Below are positions 1-6,596 of a DNA stretch of 9,468 bases, one piece after another. The DNA lies in NCBI GenBank assembly GCA_005882155.1, contig VBCQ01000006.1:12428-21895 (forward strand), read 5' to 3'. The notes under the pieces were generated by a model. It saw only the letters and a program-made list of their open reading frames with translations, was not told the DNA's origin and did not search any database. Position 1 is the stretch's first letter. Every line of letters starts with the position of its first letter. A program made the translations under genes and the position numbers. The stretch comes from Betaproteobacteria bacterium. Lineage in GTDB: Bacteria; Pseudomonadota; Gammaproteobacteria; Burkholderiales; Burkholderiaceae_C.

Positions 1-302
1 CCGTAGAACGAATACGCCGGCACGCCCTGCGCATCGAGGCCGATCAAGCCGAGCGTCGTCGGCGCGGCGACGCGTTCGATGAAGTCGGTCAAGACGCCTT
101 CATCAGCCAGCGCGCGCACGAGCCGCTCGCCGAGAAAGCCGCGCGACACCGCGCCGAAAAAAGCGACCGGCTGCGCGAGCCGCGCGAGCCCGACGGCGAC
201 ATTGAATGGCGAGCCGCCGACGCGCGCATCGAGCGCCACGCCGGTCGCCGTGTCGCCCACCGCGAACACATCCATCAAGGCTTCGCCACAGACCAGGAAC
301 AT
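1..302 (-). CDS. PfkB-family carbohydrate kinase, fructokinase-like (partial, N-terminus only)
   Basis: Cytoplasmic sugar kinase of the PfkB/ribokinase fold, which transfers phosphate from ATP to a sugar hydroxyl. Only about the first 100 residues are present; the gene leaves the window at its left edge. It begins MFLVCGEALMDVF, a common PfkB-type N-terminus. Residues 29-42 read GGSPFNVAVGLARL, which fits the first PfkB signature (GG-x3-N-x-A-x2-LA-x-LG). The last visible residues (TLGLIGLDAQGVPAYSFYG) match the sugar-binding lid region of fructokinases. The ATG at 302 is preceded by a strong Shine-Dalgarno (GAAGGAGGG, 308-316), so the start is secure. It is divergent from the kinase-like gene at 498. 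The exact sugar cannot be told without the C-terminal half; fructokinase is my best guess, and other PfkB kinases remain possible. Confidence 0.85.
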   Translation of the reverse strand, partial: MFLVCGEALMDVFAVGDTATGVALDARVGGSPFNVAVGLARLAQPVAFFGAVSRGFLGERLVRALADEGVLTDFIERVAAPTTLGLIGLDAQGVPAYSFY

Positions 303-497
303 CGGCGCCCTCCTTCGTGTCTGGCGCCGAGCATACCGTTCGCCCTGCTGCCGTCATGGCCGCGGAACAGGATTTGTTTCCGAAGATCAAAGCTGTAGCC
401 GGCCGCTCGCCGCTGGCCCGCAGGCACACACAAAAGCCAACAAGTGAGCCGGCGGGTCTGCCAAGCTGGGCTCGCCGACCCGCAGCGAATTCACACC
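303..497. other. Divergent intergenic region between sugar kinase and Ser/Thr kinase-like gene
   Basis: This gap must hold the promoters of both flanking genes, but I see no convincing -35/-10 pair on either strand. On the minus strand the Shine-Dalgarno of the sugar kinase lies at 308-316. Near the right end there is a weak inverted repeat (GCGGGTC at 452-458, GACCCGC at 478-484) just before the chosen kinase start; its significance is unclear. A GTG at 444 keeps the kinase frame open further upstream but has no Shine-Dalgarno. Confidence 0.4.
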
Positions 498-2249
498 ATG
501 AACCTCGTGCAATCCAGCTCATCGAGCATGTCGACGGCGAATCGCGCTGCCGCTGCGCGCAACTTGCCGGCCGACCCGATGCCCACGCACGACGCACTGC
601 CATCCGGCACGCGGCTCGAAGAGTTCCAGCTCGAGCGGATGATCGGCGCGAGCGGCTTCGGCATCGTCTATCTCGCGAGCGACTTGAAGCTCGATCGCCG
701 CATCGCGATCAAGGAATACCTGCCGATCACACTCGCCGCGCGCGACAGCGACTCGGTGCGCCTCGCGCTGCGCGCACCGGCCCATGCGCAAGCCTTCGAG
801 CGCGGGCTGCATGCGTTCATCGACGAAGCGCAGGTGCTCGCGCGCTGCGATCACCCGTCGCTCGTGCATGTGCTGCGCAGCTGGGAAGCCAACGGCACCG
901 CCTACCGTGCGATGCCGTACTACGCCGGCACGCCGCTGCTCACCTTGCGCCAGGCGCTCGACGAGCCGCCCGACGAAGCCTCGCTGCGATCGCTGCTCGA
1001 CGGCCTGCTCGGTGCGCTCGAGGTGCTGCACCGCTCGGGTCACATTCACCGCGAGATCTCGCCGGCCAACATCCTGCTGCTGCCCGACGATCATCCGGTG
1101 CTGCTCGACTTCAGCGCGGCGCGACGTGCGATCGTCGGCGAGCAGACGCAGGCGCTGATGACGCTGCTCGAGCCGAGCTTCGCGCCGATGGAACAGATCG
1201 CGCCGTCGGCCGACCAGCCGCAAGGCGCGTGGACCGATCTATACGCGCTCGCGGCGACCGTGCACTACTGCGTCAGCGGACGCTTGCCGGCTTCGCCCAC
1301 GGGTTGGTTGCCCGAGCCGCTCGAGCCGCTCGGCGATGTAGTGCGCCGCCTGCAGCGCAACTATCCGCATGTGCACTACAGCGCGGGTTTCATCGCCGCG
1401 ATCGACGCTGCGCTGGCAACGCGAACGCGCGACCGGCCGCAGAGCGTCGCGCAATTCCGCAGCGCGCTCGACGCACGGCCGAACGGCATCGCCGGGCGCA
1501 TCGAGCCGGCGCTGGAGCACGATCCGCGCGGCTGGAACACCGATGCGAGTCGTGAGGACGACGAGCCGACGCTGCCGCCGCATGACGAGGACCCGCAGTT
1601 CGCGCCGACCGCGGTGATGCCCGAGCCGGCGTCGCCATTGAGCGCCAGCGATGGCGCGCCGGCGCAGCCGGTCCCTGAAGGCCAGTGGGACCCCAGCCAG
1701 CTCGACATCACGACGCCGCGCTGGCCACCGACGCGTTCGCGCTCGCAGCAGGCCGCGTGGTGGATCGGTGCAGCGCTGATGCTGGTCGCCGTCGGATCAG
1801 CGGCGTGGATGTTCAACCAGCAGCGCGAATTGAGTCACGCTCAGACCGTGGTGAGTAGAGAAAGCGCAAAGGCGAAGCCGACCGCGGTTCGCGAGGCGAC
1901 CCCTGCGCCAACGCCGGCACCCGCTGCGCCGCCGTTGCCCGAGGCGCCGACCGCCGCGATCAGCGCCACGCCGGTTGCGGCCGAGCCAACACCCACGACG
2001 CCGCCCGCGGCGTTGGCACCCGAACCGCCAAGCGCTACACCACAGCCTGCCACACCACCCGCCGTGAACAAGCCAGCACCACGCCGCGCGACGACCGCTC
2101 GCTCAGCGACGACCAGCCCGCGACAAATCTGCGGCGAGCGCTCGCAATTCGCGCTGTACCGCTGCATGCGGCAGCAATGCGCAACGGCGCAATGGTCCAA
2201 GCATCCGCAGTGCAAGAGGCTGCATGCGCGGGATGAGGTGGCGGGTTAA
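498..2249 (+). CDS. Membrane-anchored Ser/Thr protein kinase-like protein, degenerate catalytic loop, Cys-rich tail
   Basis: Hanks-type kinase fold, 583 residues from the ATG at 498. The kinase domain spans about residues 40-320. The glycine loop is GASGFG (50-55), the ATP lysine is in AIKEYLP (K72), and the helix-C glutamate is probably E110. The catalytic loop reads HREISPAN, so the usual catalytic Asp is Glu186, while Asn191 is kept. The magnesium loop is DFS (D204) rather than DFG, and the APE region is FAPMEQ. An acidic linker follows, then one membrane span (about 421-440, from WWIGAALMLV), a Pro/Ala-rich stretch (about 460-545) and a tail with four Cys (in ICGERSQF, YRCMRQQCA, HPQCKR). 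Topology should be kinase inside, tail in the periplasm. Related betaproteobacterial proteins share this layout. It could be a weak kinase or a pseudokinase receptor. The start is uncertain: GTG 444, ATG 528 and ATG 580 are in frame and none has a clear Shine-Dalgarno. Confidence 0.85.
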   Translation: MNLVQSSSSSMSTANRAAAARNLPADPMPTHDALPSGTRLEEFQLERMIGASGFGIVYLASDLKLDRRIAIKEYLPITLAARDSDSVRLALRAPAHAQAFERGLHAFIDEAQVLARCDHPSLVHVLRSWEANGTAYRAMPYYAGTPLLTLRQALDEPPDEASLRSLLDGLLGALEVLHRSGHIHREISPANILLLPDDHPVLLDFSAARRAIVGEQTQALMTLLEPSFAPMEQIAPSADQPQGAWTDLYALAATVHYCVSGRLPASPTGWLPEPLEPLGDVVRRLQRNYPHVHYSAGFIAAIDAALATRTRDRPQSVAQFRSALDARPNGIAGRIEPALEHDPRGWNTDASREDDEPTLPPHDEDPQFAPTAVMPEPASPLSASDGAPAQPVPEGQWDPSQLDITTPRWPPTRSRSQQAAWWIGAALMLVAVGSAAWMFNQQRELSHAQTVVSRESAKAKPTAVREATPAPTPAPAAPPLPEAPTAAISATPVAAEPTPTTPPAALAPEPPSATPQPATPPAVNKPAPRRATTARSATTSPRQICGERSQFALYRCMRQQCATAQWSKHPQCKRLHARDEVAG

Positions 2250-2260
2250 CGGATGCAAGG

Positions 2261-2356
2261 CTTCGACAGGCTCAGCCCGAACGGATGTCTGTTGATGCGG
2301 GCGAACCCTTGAATCCCGTTCGCCCTGAGCTTGTCGAAGGGTCAGCCCGAACGGGG
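2261..2356. repeat. REP-like palindromic repeats, three copies, in a convergent intergenic gap
   Basis: Copy 1 is 2261-2284 (CTTCGACAGGCTCAGCCCG, then AACGG). Copy 2 is inverted at 2316-2339; its reverse complement matches copy 1 at 21 of 24 positions. Copy 3 is a direct partial copy of 13 bases (TCAGCCCGAACGG, 2342-2354). Two foldings exclude each other: copy 1 with copy 2 (24-base arms, loop 2285-2315), or copy 2 with copy 3 (CCCGTTCG 2315-2322 with CGAACGGG 2348-2355, an opposed CC/CC mismatch, then four more pairs). The mismatch inside an otherwise good stem is typical of REP elements. It lies between the stop codons of the kinase-like gene and ubiH, so it may end or protect both transcripts. 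I recognise the motif as one dispersed in many proteobacterial genomes; copy number here cannot be seen. Confidence 0.8.
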
Positions 2357-2378
2357 CCTCGATCATTCGTCGCGCAAC

Positions 2379-3572
2379 TCACCGCGACCCGTACATCATC
2401 CGCCTTGCCAATGCCGACTTGATCGGCGACAACGCCTGCAGTGCCGCCATTCCCAAGCCACGCGCCGCTCCCGCGCCGGGCAATTGCCAGGTGAAGCTGC
2501 GGGCCAAGAAATCGGTGGCGGCGATCATCGTCCAGCGGTCCGGTGCGCGCTTCCATTCGAGGCGGCGCAGCACGGTGTCCACATCCGCGGAATGCACCAA
2601 CGCCAACACCAGCTCGAACGCATCGCGCATGCCCAGGTTCAACCCCTGCCCCGCCACCGGATGCAGCGTTTGCGCCGCGTTGCCGATTCGCACGGTGCGG
2701 CCGTCGGTCAACGTGCGCTCGGCGTTCAGACCCAATGCGAACGACTTCAACGGCGACATCGCGACGACGCGGCCGGCCTCCGGGTGCAGCAGCGTGTTGA
2801 GCACCGCCAATCGCTGCGTGTCGTCGAGCTCGGTGACCGGATCGTCGTCGCGCTTGACGCACCAGACTAGCGCCGCTTGGCCGCTCTTCAACGGCAACAG
2901 CGCGACCGGGCCGTGGCGCGTGAAGCGCTCATAGGCGACGCCGGGTCGCGCGTCCTGCAGCGTCACCGTGCCGACCCAGGCAGTCTGCCGGTAGTCATGC
3001 ATGACCGCCTTGCGCACTTGGTCCGAGAACACGCCGCCCTCGGCGATCACCGCGAGGTCGAAGCGCTCGGCGATGCCGGCATCGACTTCGACGCCGTTGA
3101 CGAGCGGCTTCAACGCCGCGACCGGAACGCCGAAGCGACTCGCAAGGCGCTGCGGCTCGCGCTCGCACGCGCTCAGCCACACTGCTTGCAAGGGCGCGAC
3201 GATCGCGCCGTAGCTCAGCACCGCACCCAACATCGGAACGGCCTCGTCGATTGCGCGAATCCGCACCTCGGGCTCGCCGAGCCACGCGCTCAGCATGCCG
3301 CCCAATGACGGCGGCTGCTGCGACACATGCACTTCGACGATGGACTGCGCCGCGTCGGCGCGCCACGCATCGATGCGCTGCAGCAGCTGCACGCTGCCGA
3401 GCGACAGCGCGATCGTGCGCGGGTCGCCGGCCACGTCCTGGTCGGCAGCGCGCGCGTCGAACAGCGTGATGCGCGCCTCGGGCAGCGCGCGCGCCGCGTG
3501 CAGCGCGAGGCTCAGGCCGACCGGCCCGGCACCGACGACGGCCAGACTCAGCGTTGCGTTCGTATTCGGCAT
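2379..3572 (-). CDS. ubiH: UbiH-like FAD-dependent ubiquinone biosynthesis hydroxylase
   Basis: Class A flavoprotein monooxygenase of the UbiH/UbiF/COQ6 family, 397 residues, close to the usual length of about 390-400. These enzymes use FAD, NAD(P)H and O2 to hydroxylate the aromatic ring of ubiquinone precursors at the inner membrane. The N-terminal Rossmann motif is VVGAGPVGLSLALHAA (glycines 14, 16, 19) with D39 ending the second strand. DPRTIALS (50-57) is the family DxR motif. GNAAQTLHPVAGQGLNLGMRDA (297 onward) binds the FAD ribityl chain; the GNAAQTLHP form, rather than GDAAH, is what I associate with UbiH (C6 hydroxylation). The start is ATG 3572, not the GTG at 3575, because GGAGG (3577-3581) sits four bases from the ATG. 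Betaproteobacteria vary in which Ubi hydroxylases they carry, so regioselectivity is less sure than family. Confidence 0.88.
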   Translation of the reverse strand: MPNTNATLSLAVVGAGPVGLSLALHAARALPEARITLFDARAADQDVAGDPRTIALSLGSVQLLQRIDAWRADAAQSIVEVHVSQQPPSLGGMLSAWLGEPEVRIRAIDEAVPMLGAVLSYGAIVAPLQAVWLSACEREPQRLASRFGVPVAALKPLVNGVEVDAGIAERFDLAVIAEGGVFSDQVRKAVMHDYRQTAWVGTVTLQDARPGVAYERFTRHGPVALLPLKSGQAALVWCVKRDDDPVTELDDTQRLAVLNTLLHPEAGRVVAMSPLKSFALGLNAERTLTDGRTVRIGNAAQTLHPVAGQGLNLGMRDAFELVLALVHSADVDTVLRRLEWKRAPDRWTMIAATDFLARSFTWQLPGAGAARGLGMAALQALSPIKSALARRMMYGSR

Positions 3573-3576
3573 CACA

Positions 3577-3581
3577 CCTCC
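3577..3581 (-). promoter_or_regulatory. Ribosome binding site deciding the ubiH start
   Basis: On the minus strand the sequence reads GGAGGTGTGATG. The GGAGG is four bases from the ATG at 3572 but only one base from the in-frame GTG at 3575, so the ATG is the better start. Confidence 0.75.
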
Positions 3582-3609
3582 GGGGGATGGCCGGCGCCAT
3601 CGGTGGTCG

Positions 3610-3615
3610 TATTAT
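3610..3615 (+). promoter_or_regulatory. Possible -10 element for the SPFH-to-flavoprotein operon
   Basis: The 85-base gap between divergent ubiH and the SPFH gene has one A/T-rich patch in GC-rich surroundings. It contains TATTAT, one base from the sigma-70 -10 consensus, 42 bases before the SPFH start codon. I see no recognisable -35 hexamer at the expected distance, so this is only a candidate. Confidence 0.3.
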
Positions 3616-3657
3616 TCCGCGCACCCCGGCGTCGGGGTGACTTCGGAAGGGATTGCC

Positions 3658-4668
3658 ATGGGCCTGATGGATTTCATCAAGAAACAGTTCATCGACATTC
3701 TCGAGTGGACCGAGACCGGCGACGGCACGCTCGCGTGGCGCTACCCGATGGCCGACAACGAGATCCAGTACGGCGGCTCGCTGACAGTGCGCGAATCGCA
3801 GATCGCGGTGTTCGTCAACGAGGGCAAGATCGCCGACGTGTTCGGCCCCGGCCGCTACACGCTGACCACCAACACGCTGCCGGTGCTGACCTACTTGAAG
3901 AACTGGGACAAGCTGTTCCAGAGCCCGTTCAAGAGCGACGTCTATTTCTTCAGCACGCGCCAGCAGGTCGACCAGCGCTGGGGCACGACCCAGCCGGTGA
4001 CGATCCGCGACAAGGACTTCGGCGCGGTGCGGCTGCGCGCGTTCGGCAACTACAGCTACCGCATCGCCGATGCGAAGCTCTTCTACACCGAGATCTCCGG
4101 CACGCGCGAGCGCTACACCGTCGCCGAGCTCGACGGCCAGTTGCGCGCGCTGATGCTGCAGCACATCTCCGACGCGGTGGCCGGCAGCGGCATCGCGTTC
4201 CTCGACCTCGCGGCAAATCAGATCGAGTTCGCGAATCAACTGCTGTTCGCGACCGCACCGGCGTTCGGCAAGCTCGGGCTGAAGCTCGAAGGCGTGACGG
4301 TGCAAAACATCTCGCTGCCCGAAGACCTGCAGAAGATCCTCGACCAGAAGATCGGCATGGGCATGGTCGGTGGCGACATGGGCAAGTTCATGCAGTACCA
4401 GACCGCGCAGTCGATGCCCAAGTTTGCCGAAGGCGCCGGCAAGGGCGGCATCGTCGGCGACGCGATGGGCCTCGGCGCCGGCGTCGCACTCGGCCAGGTG
4501 ATGGCGCAGCAGCTGGGCCAGGGCTTGCAGGGGCAACAAGCGGCGACCGTCAAGCCCGATGAGGTGATGGCGACATTGGAAAAGCTTGGCGAGCTGAAAG
4601 CCAAGGGCATCCTGACGCAGGAAGAGTTCGACGCGAAGAAGGCGGAGCTGCTGAAGAAGCTGGTGTAA
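3658..4668 (+). CDS. SPFH/band-7 domain protein with C-terminal SHOCT domain (YdjI/COG4260-like)
   Basis: A 336-residue stomatin/prohibitin-type protein likely to sit on the inner face of the membrane as an oligomeric scaffold. It starts with an amphipathic segment (MGLMDFIKKQFIDILEW) with no classical signal or membrane span. The SPFH domain follows (about 20-240), with VRESQIAVFVNEGKIADVF and FGPGRYTL, hallmarks of the family containing Bacillus YdjI. Residues about 255-300 are a Gly/Met/Gln-rich linker. The end (304-336, including LGELKAKGILTQEEFDAKK) is a SHOCT domain, a short oligomerisation or tethering module. Many relatives carry a C-terminal zinc ribbon instead. GGAAGG (3645-3650) lies seven bases from the ATG, fixing the start. 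It is first in the operon, with 19 bases to the zinc-ribbon gene. In Bacillus the YdjI-type protein works with PspA-like envelope-stress proteins; the same role here is inference. Confidence 0.88.
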   Translation: MGLMDFIKKQFIDILEWTETGDGTLAWRYPMADNEIQYGGSLTVRESQIAVFVNEGKIADVFGPGRYTLTTNTLPVLTYLKNWDKLFQSPFKSDVYFFSTRQQVDQRWGTTQPVTIRDKDFGAVRLRAFGNYSYRIADAKLFYTEISGTRERYTVAELDGQLRALMLQHISDAVAGSGIAFLDLAANQIEFANQLLFATAPAFGKLGLKLEGVTVQNISLPEDLQKILDQKIGMGMVGGDMGKFMQYQTAQSMPKFAEGAGKGGIVGDAMGLGAGVALGQVMAQQLGQGLQGQQAATVKPDEVMATLEKLGELKAKGILTQEEFDAKKAELLKKLV

Positions 4669-4687
4669 AGCAACACCGACTTCGCCT

Positions 4688-6295
4688 TTGGCCACTGACC
4701 TCAACCCGCAGCGCGCCTACCGCGCCGCGTGCCCGAACTGCGGCGCGCCGGTCGAGTTCCGCTCGAGCGCTTCGGCGTTCGCGGTCTGCAGCTTTTGCCG
4801 CAGCACCCTCGTTCGCGAGGGCGACGCGCTGCGCAAAATCGGCGAAAGCGCCGAGCTGTTCGACGACCACTCGCCGCTGCAGCTCGGCGCCGGCGGCAGC
4901 TACCAGGGTGCCGCGTTCACGCTCGTCGGTCGCCTGCAGTACCGCTACAGCGAAGGCACGTGGAACGAATGGCATGCGCTCTTTGACACGGGCCGCAGCG
5001 GATGGCTGTCGGAGGACAACGGCCGCTATGTGATGGCGTTCGACGCGCCGCTTGCCGAGGCGGTGCCCGACGCGGCGAGCCTGCGCCCCGGCACGCAGCA
5101 GATCGTCGGCGCGCAGAGCTGGACGGTCGCGTCGGTCACGGTCGCGAAGCTGATCGCGGCGCAAGGCGAGCTGCCCGCGCCGCCGGTCACCGATCGCGGC
5201 TTCGTCGTCGCCGACCTGCGCAGCACGCGCGGCGAAGTCGCCACACTCGACTACGGCAACCCGGCCGCACCGGCCTGGTCGGTCGGCCGCTCGGTCGCGA
5301 TCAGCGAGCTCGCGATGACCGGCCTGGCCGAGATCGCCGAGAAGACGCTCGCCGCGCGCGGCATCGAGTGCCCGAGCTGCGGCGCGGCGCTCGAGATCAA
5401 GCTCGCGACAACGCAATCCATCGTCTGCCTTCAATGCCATGCGGTCGTCGACGTGTCCAAAGGCGTCGGCGCCGAGCTGCAGCATTACGCGCAGGACAAC
5501 CCGAGCGAGCCGCAGATTCCGCTCGGCAGCGTCGGCACGCTGACGCTGGGCAAGCGGCCGCTGCCATGGCAGGTGGTTGGCTATGTCGAGCGCTGCGAAG
5601 TGGCCGACAGCATGGACCGCGAGCAGAGTTTTTGGCGCGAGTACCTGCTGTATCACCGCACCGAAGGCTTCGCGTTTCTGGTCGATGCCGAAGACGGCTG
5701 GAGCTGGACCGCGACGATCACCGGCGTCCCGCAAACGGTCGGCCAGAACGTCCGCCACGAAGGCGTGCTGTACCGCAAGCTCTACGACTACACCGGTGAA
5801 GTGACCTATGTGCTCGGCGAGTTCTACTGGCAAGTCACGCGGTCTCAGCGCACCTTCAACACCGACTACGCCGGCACCGGCGCGGCGAGTTCCAAGCGGC
5901 TCAATCGTGAGCGCACCGGCAGCGGCGAGGTCGAAGAAATCGTCTGGTCGGCGGGCGAGACGCTCGCCGCCGACAGCGTGCTGCGCGCCTTCCATCTCGC
6001 GCCCGAGCAGGCGGCGGCGCTGCGCCGCGATGCGACGCCGACCGCGTTCAGCGGCGCGTCGCTGCTCGCCAAGGTGTTCTTCTGGGTCTTCGCGATCGCC
6101 GTTGTCCTGCTGCTGTTTCGCTGCAGCGGGCCGAGCGGCAGCGACTGCAACGATCTGCGCAGCACCTACGGCGAGGCGTCGCAGGAGTACCAGAATTGCC
6201 TCGCCAGCAGCGGCGGTGGCGGCAGCGGCGGCAGCGGTTTTCGCACCGGCGGCGGATCGTTCGGCGGATTCAGTACCGGCGGCGGACACAAGTAG
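4688..6295 (+). CDS. Membrane protein with two zinc ribbons and two DUF4178-like regions, Gly-rich tail
   Basis: This 535-residue protein has no known enzymatic role. Zinc ribbon 1 is CPNC...CSFC (Cys 15, 18, 34, 37), followed by a first DUF4178-like region (about 52-200, LVGRLQYRYSEGTWNEW and SGWLSEDNGRYV). Zinc ribbon 2 is CPSC...CLQC (Cys 228, 231, 247, 250), followed by a second, longer DUF4178-like region (about 275-440, VVGYVERCEV, FWREYLLYHRTEGFAFLVD, YVLGEFYWQV). One membrane span lies at about 459-477, then a tail with Cys (RCSGPSGSDCND, YQNCLASS) and a Gly/Ser-rich end (GGGGSGGSGFRTGGGSFGGF). The ribbons and DUF4178 regions are probably cytoplasmic. The start is a TTG without a clear Shine-Dalgarno, 19 bases after the SPFH stop; coupled translation is likely, since no ATG fits before the first ribbon. 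In distant bacteria DUF4178 genes sit next to DUF350 and spermidine synthase-like genes. Confidence 0.82.
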   Translation: MATDLNPQRAYRAACPNCGAPVEFRSSASAFAVCSFCRSTLVREGDALRKIGESAELFDDHSPLQLGAGGSYQGAAFTLVGRLQYRYSEGTWNEWHALFDTGRSGWLSEDNGRYVMAFDAPLAEAVPDAASLRPGTQQIVGAQSWTVASVTVAKLIAAQGELPAPPVTDRGFVVADLRSTRGEVATLDYGNPAAPAWSVGRSVAISELAMTGLAEIAEKTLAARGIECPSCGAALEIKLATTQSIVCLQCHAVVDVSKGVGAELQHYAQDNPSEPQIPLGSVGTLTLGKRPLPWQVVGYVERCEVADSMDREQSFWREYLLYHRTEGFAFLVDAEDGWSWTATITGVPQTVGQNVRHEGVLYRKLYDYTGEVTYVLGEFYWQVTRSQRTFNTDYAGTGAASSKRLNRERTGSGEVEEIVWSAGETLAADSVLRAFHLAPEQAAALRRDATPTAFSGASLLAKVFFWVFAIAVVLLLFRCSGPSGSDCNDLRSTYGEASQEYQNCLASSGGGGSGGSGFRTGGGSFGGFSTGGGHK

Positions 6296-6304
6296 TTCAA
6301 CGAC

Positions 6305-6310
6305 AAGGAG
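6305..6310 (+). promoter_or_regulatory. Ribosome binding site of the DUF350 gene
   Basis: AAGGAG is six bases before the ATG at 6317, optimal spacing. This supports translation of a gene of only 74 codons and favours the first of two adjacent ATGs. Confidence 0.8.
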
Positions 6311-6316
6311 AGTCTC

Positions 6317-6541
6317 ATGATGGGCATCGAATGGCTGAAACCAGCCGCGTTCTTCGGGTCGATCGTCTACGCGATGATCGGCGTGCTCGTGTTCTGGATC
6401 AGCTTCGTCATCGTCGACAAGGTCACGCCCTACGACTTGTGGGGCGAGATCATCGAGAAGAAGAACGTGGCGCTCGCGATCGTCGTCGGCGCGATGGCGA
6501 TTGCGATCGCGCTGATCGTCGCCGCGGCGATCCACGGCTGA
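6317..6541 (+). CDS. DUF350 (YjfL-like) small inner-membrane protein, single-repeat form
   Basis: A 74-residue protein with two membrane spans: about 10-34 (AAFFGSIVYAMIGVLVFWIS) and about 51-72 (VALAIVVGAMAIAIALIVAA). They are joined by a short loop, YDLWGEIIEKKN. The pattern of a helix, an acidic PYD..EI..KN loop and a following VALAIVVGA helix is characteristic of DUF350. E. coli YjfL-type proteins are about 130 residues and contain two such repeats; this one has a single repeat and would need to pair with itself to give the same fold. Function is unknown; family members occur beside PspA-like, DUF4178 and spermidine synthase genes. It lies 21 bases after the DUF4178 gene and has a good Shine-Dalgarno. 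Confidence 0.83.
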   Translation: MMGIEWLKPAAFFGSIVYAMIGVLVFWISFVIVDKVTPYDLWGEIIEKKNVALAIVVGAMAIAIALIVAAAIHG

Positions 6542-6596
6542 AGGCAAGGGAAATATTCGGGATGGCCGCGCGCAGCGCAGTGTGCTTGAATTCGCC

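Noticed and set aside
444..497. GTG at 444 as the kinase-like protein start
   Set aside because: No Shine-Dalgarno, and the extra 18 residues look like untranslated leader. ATG 498 is preferred, though not proved.
206..1555. 449-codon plus-strand frame overlapping the sugar kinase start and the kinase-like domain
   Set aside because: Arg/Ala-rich out-of-frame reading; the kinase motifs are in another frame.
2995..4704. 569-codon minus-strand frame spanning ubiH and the SPFH gene
   Set aside because: It crosses a divergent promoter region and overlaps two well-supported genes; the translation has no family features.
6211..6290. GGCGGT/GGCAGC-rich stretch as a tandem repeat or CRISPR-like array
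   Set aside because: It is the Gly/Ser-rich coding tail of the DUF4178 protein; the units are irregular codon runs with no spacers.
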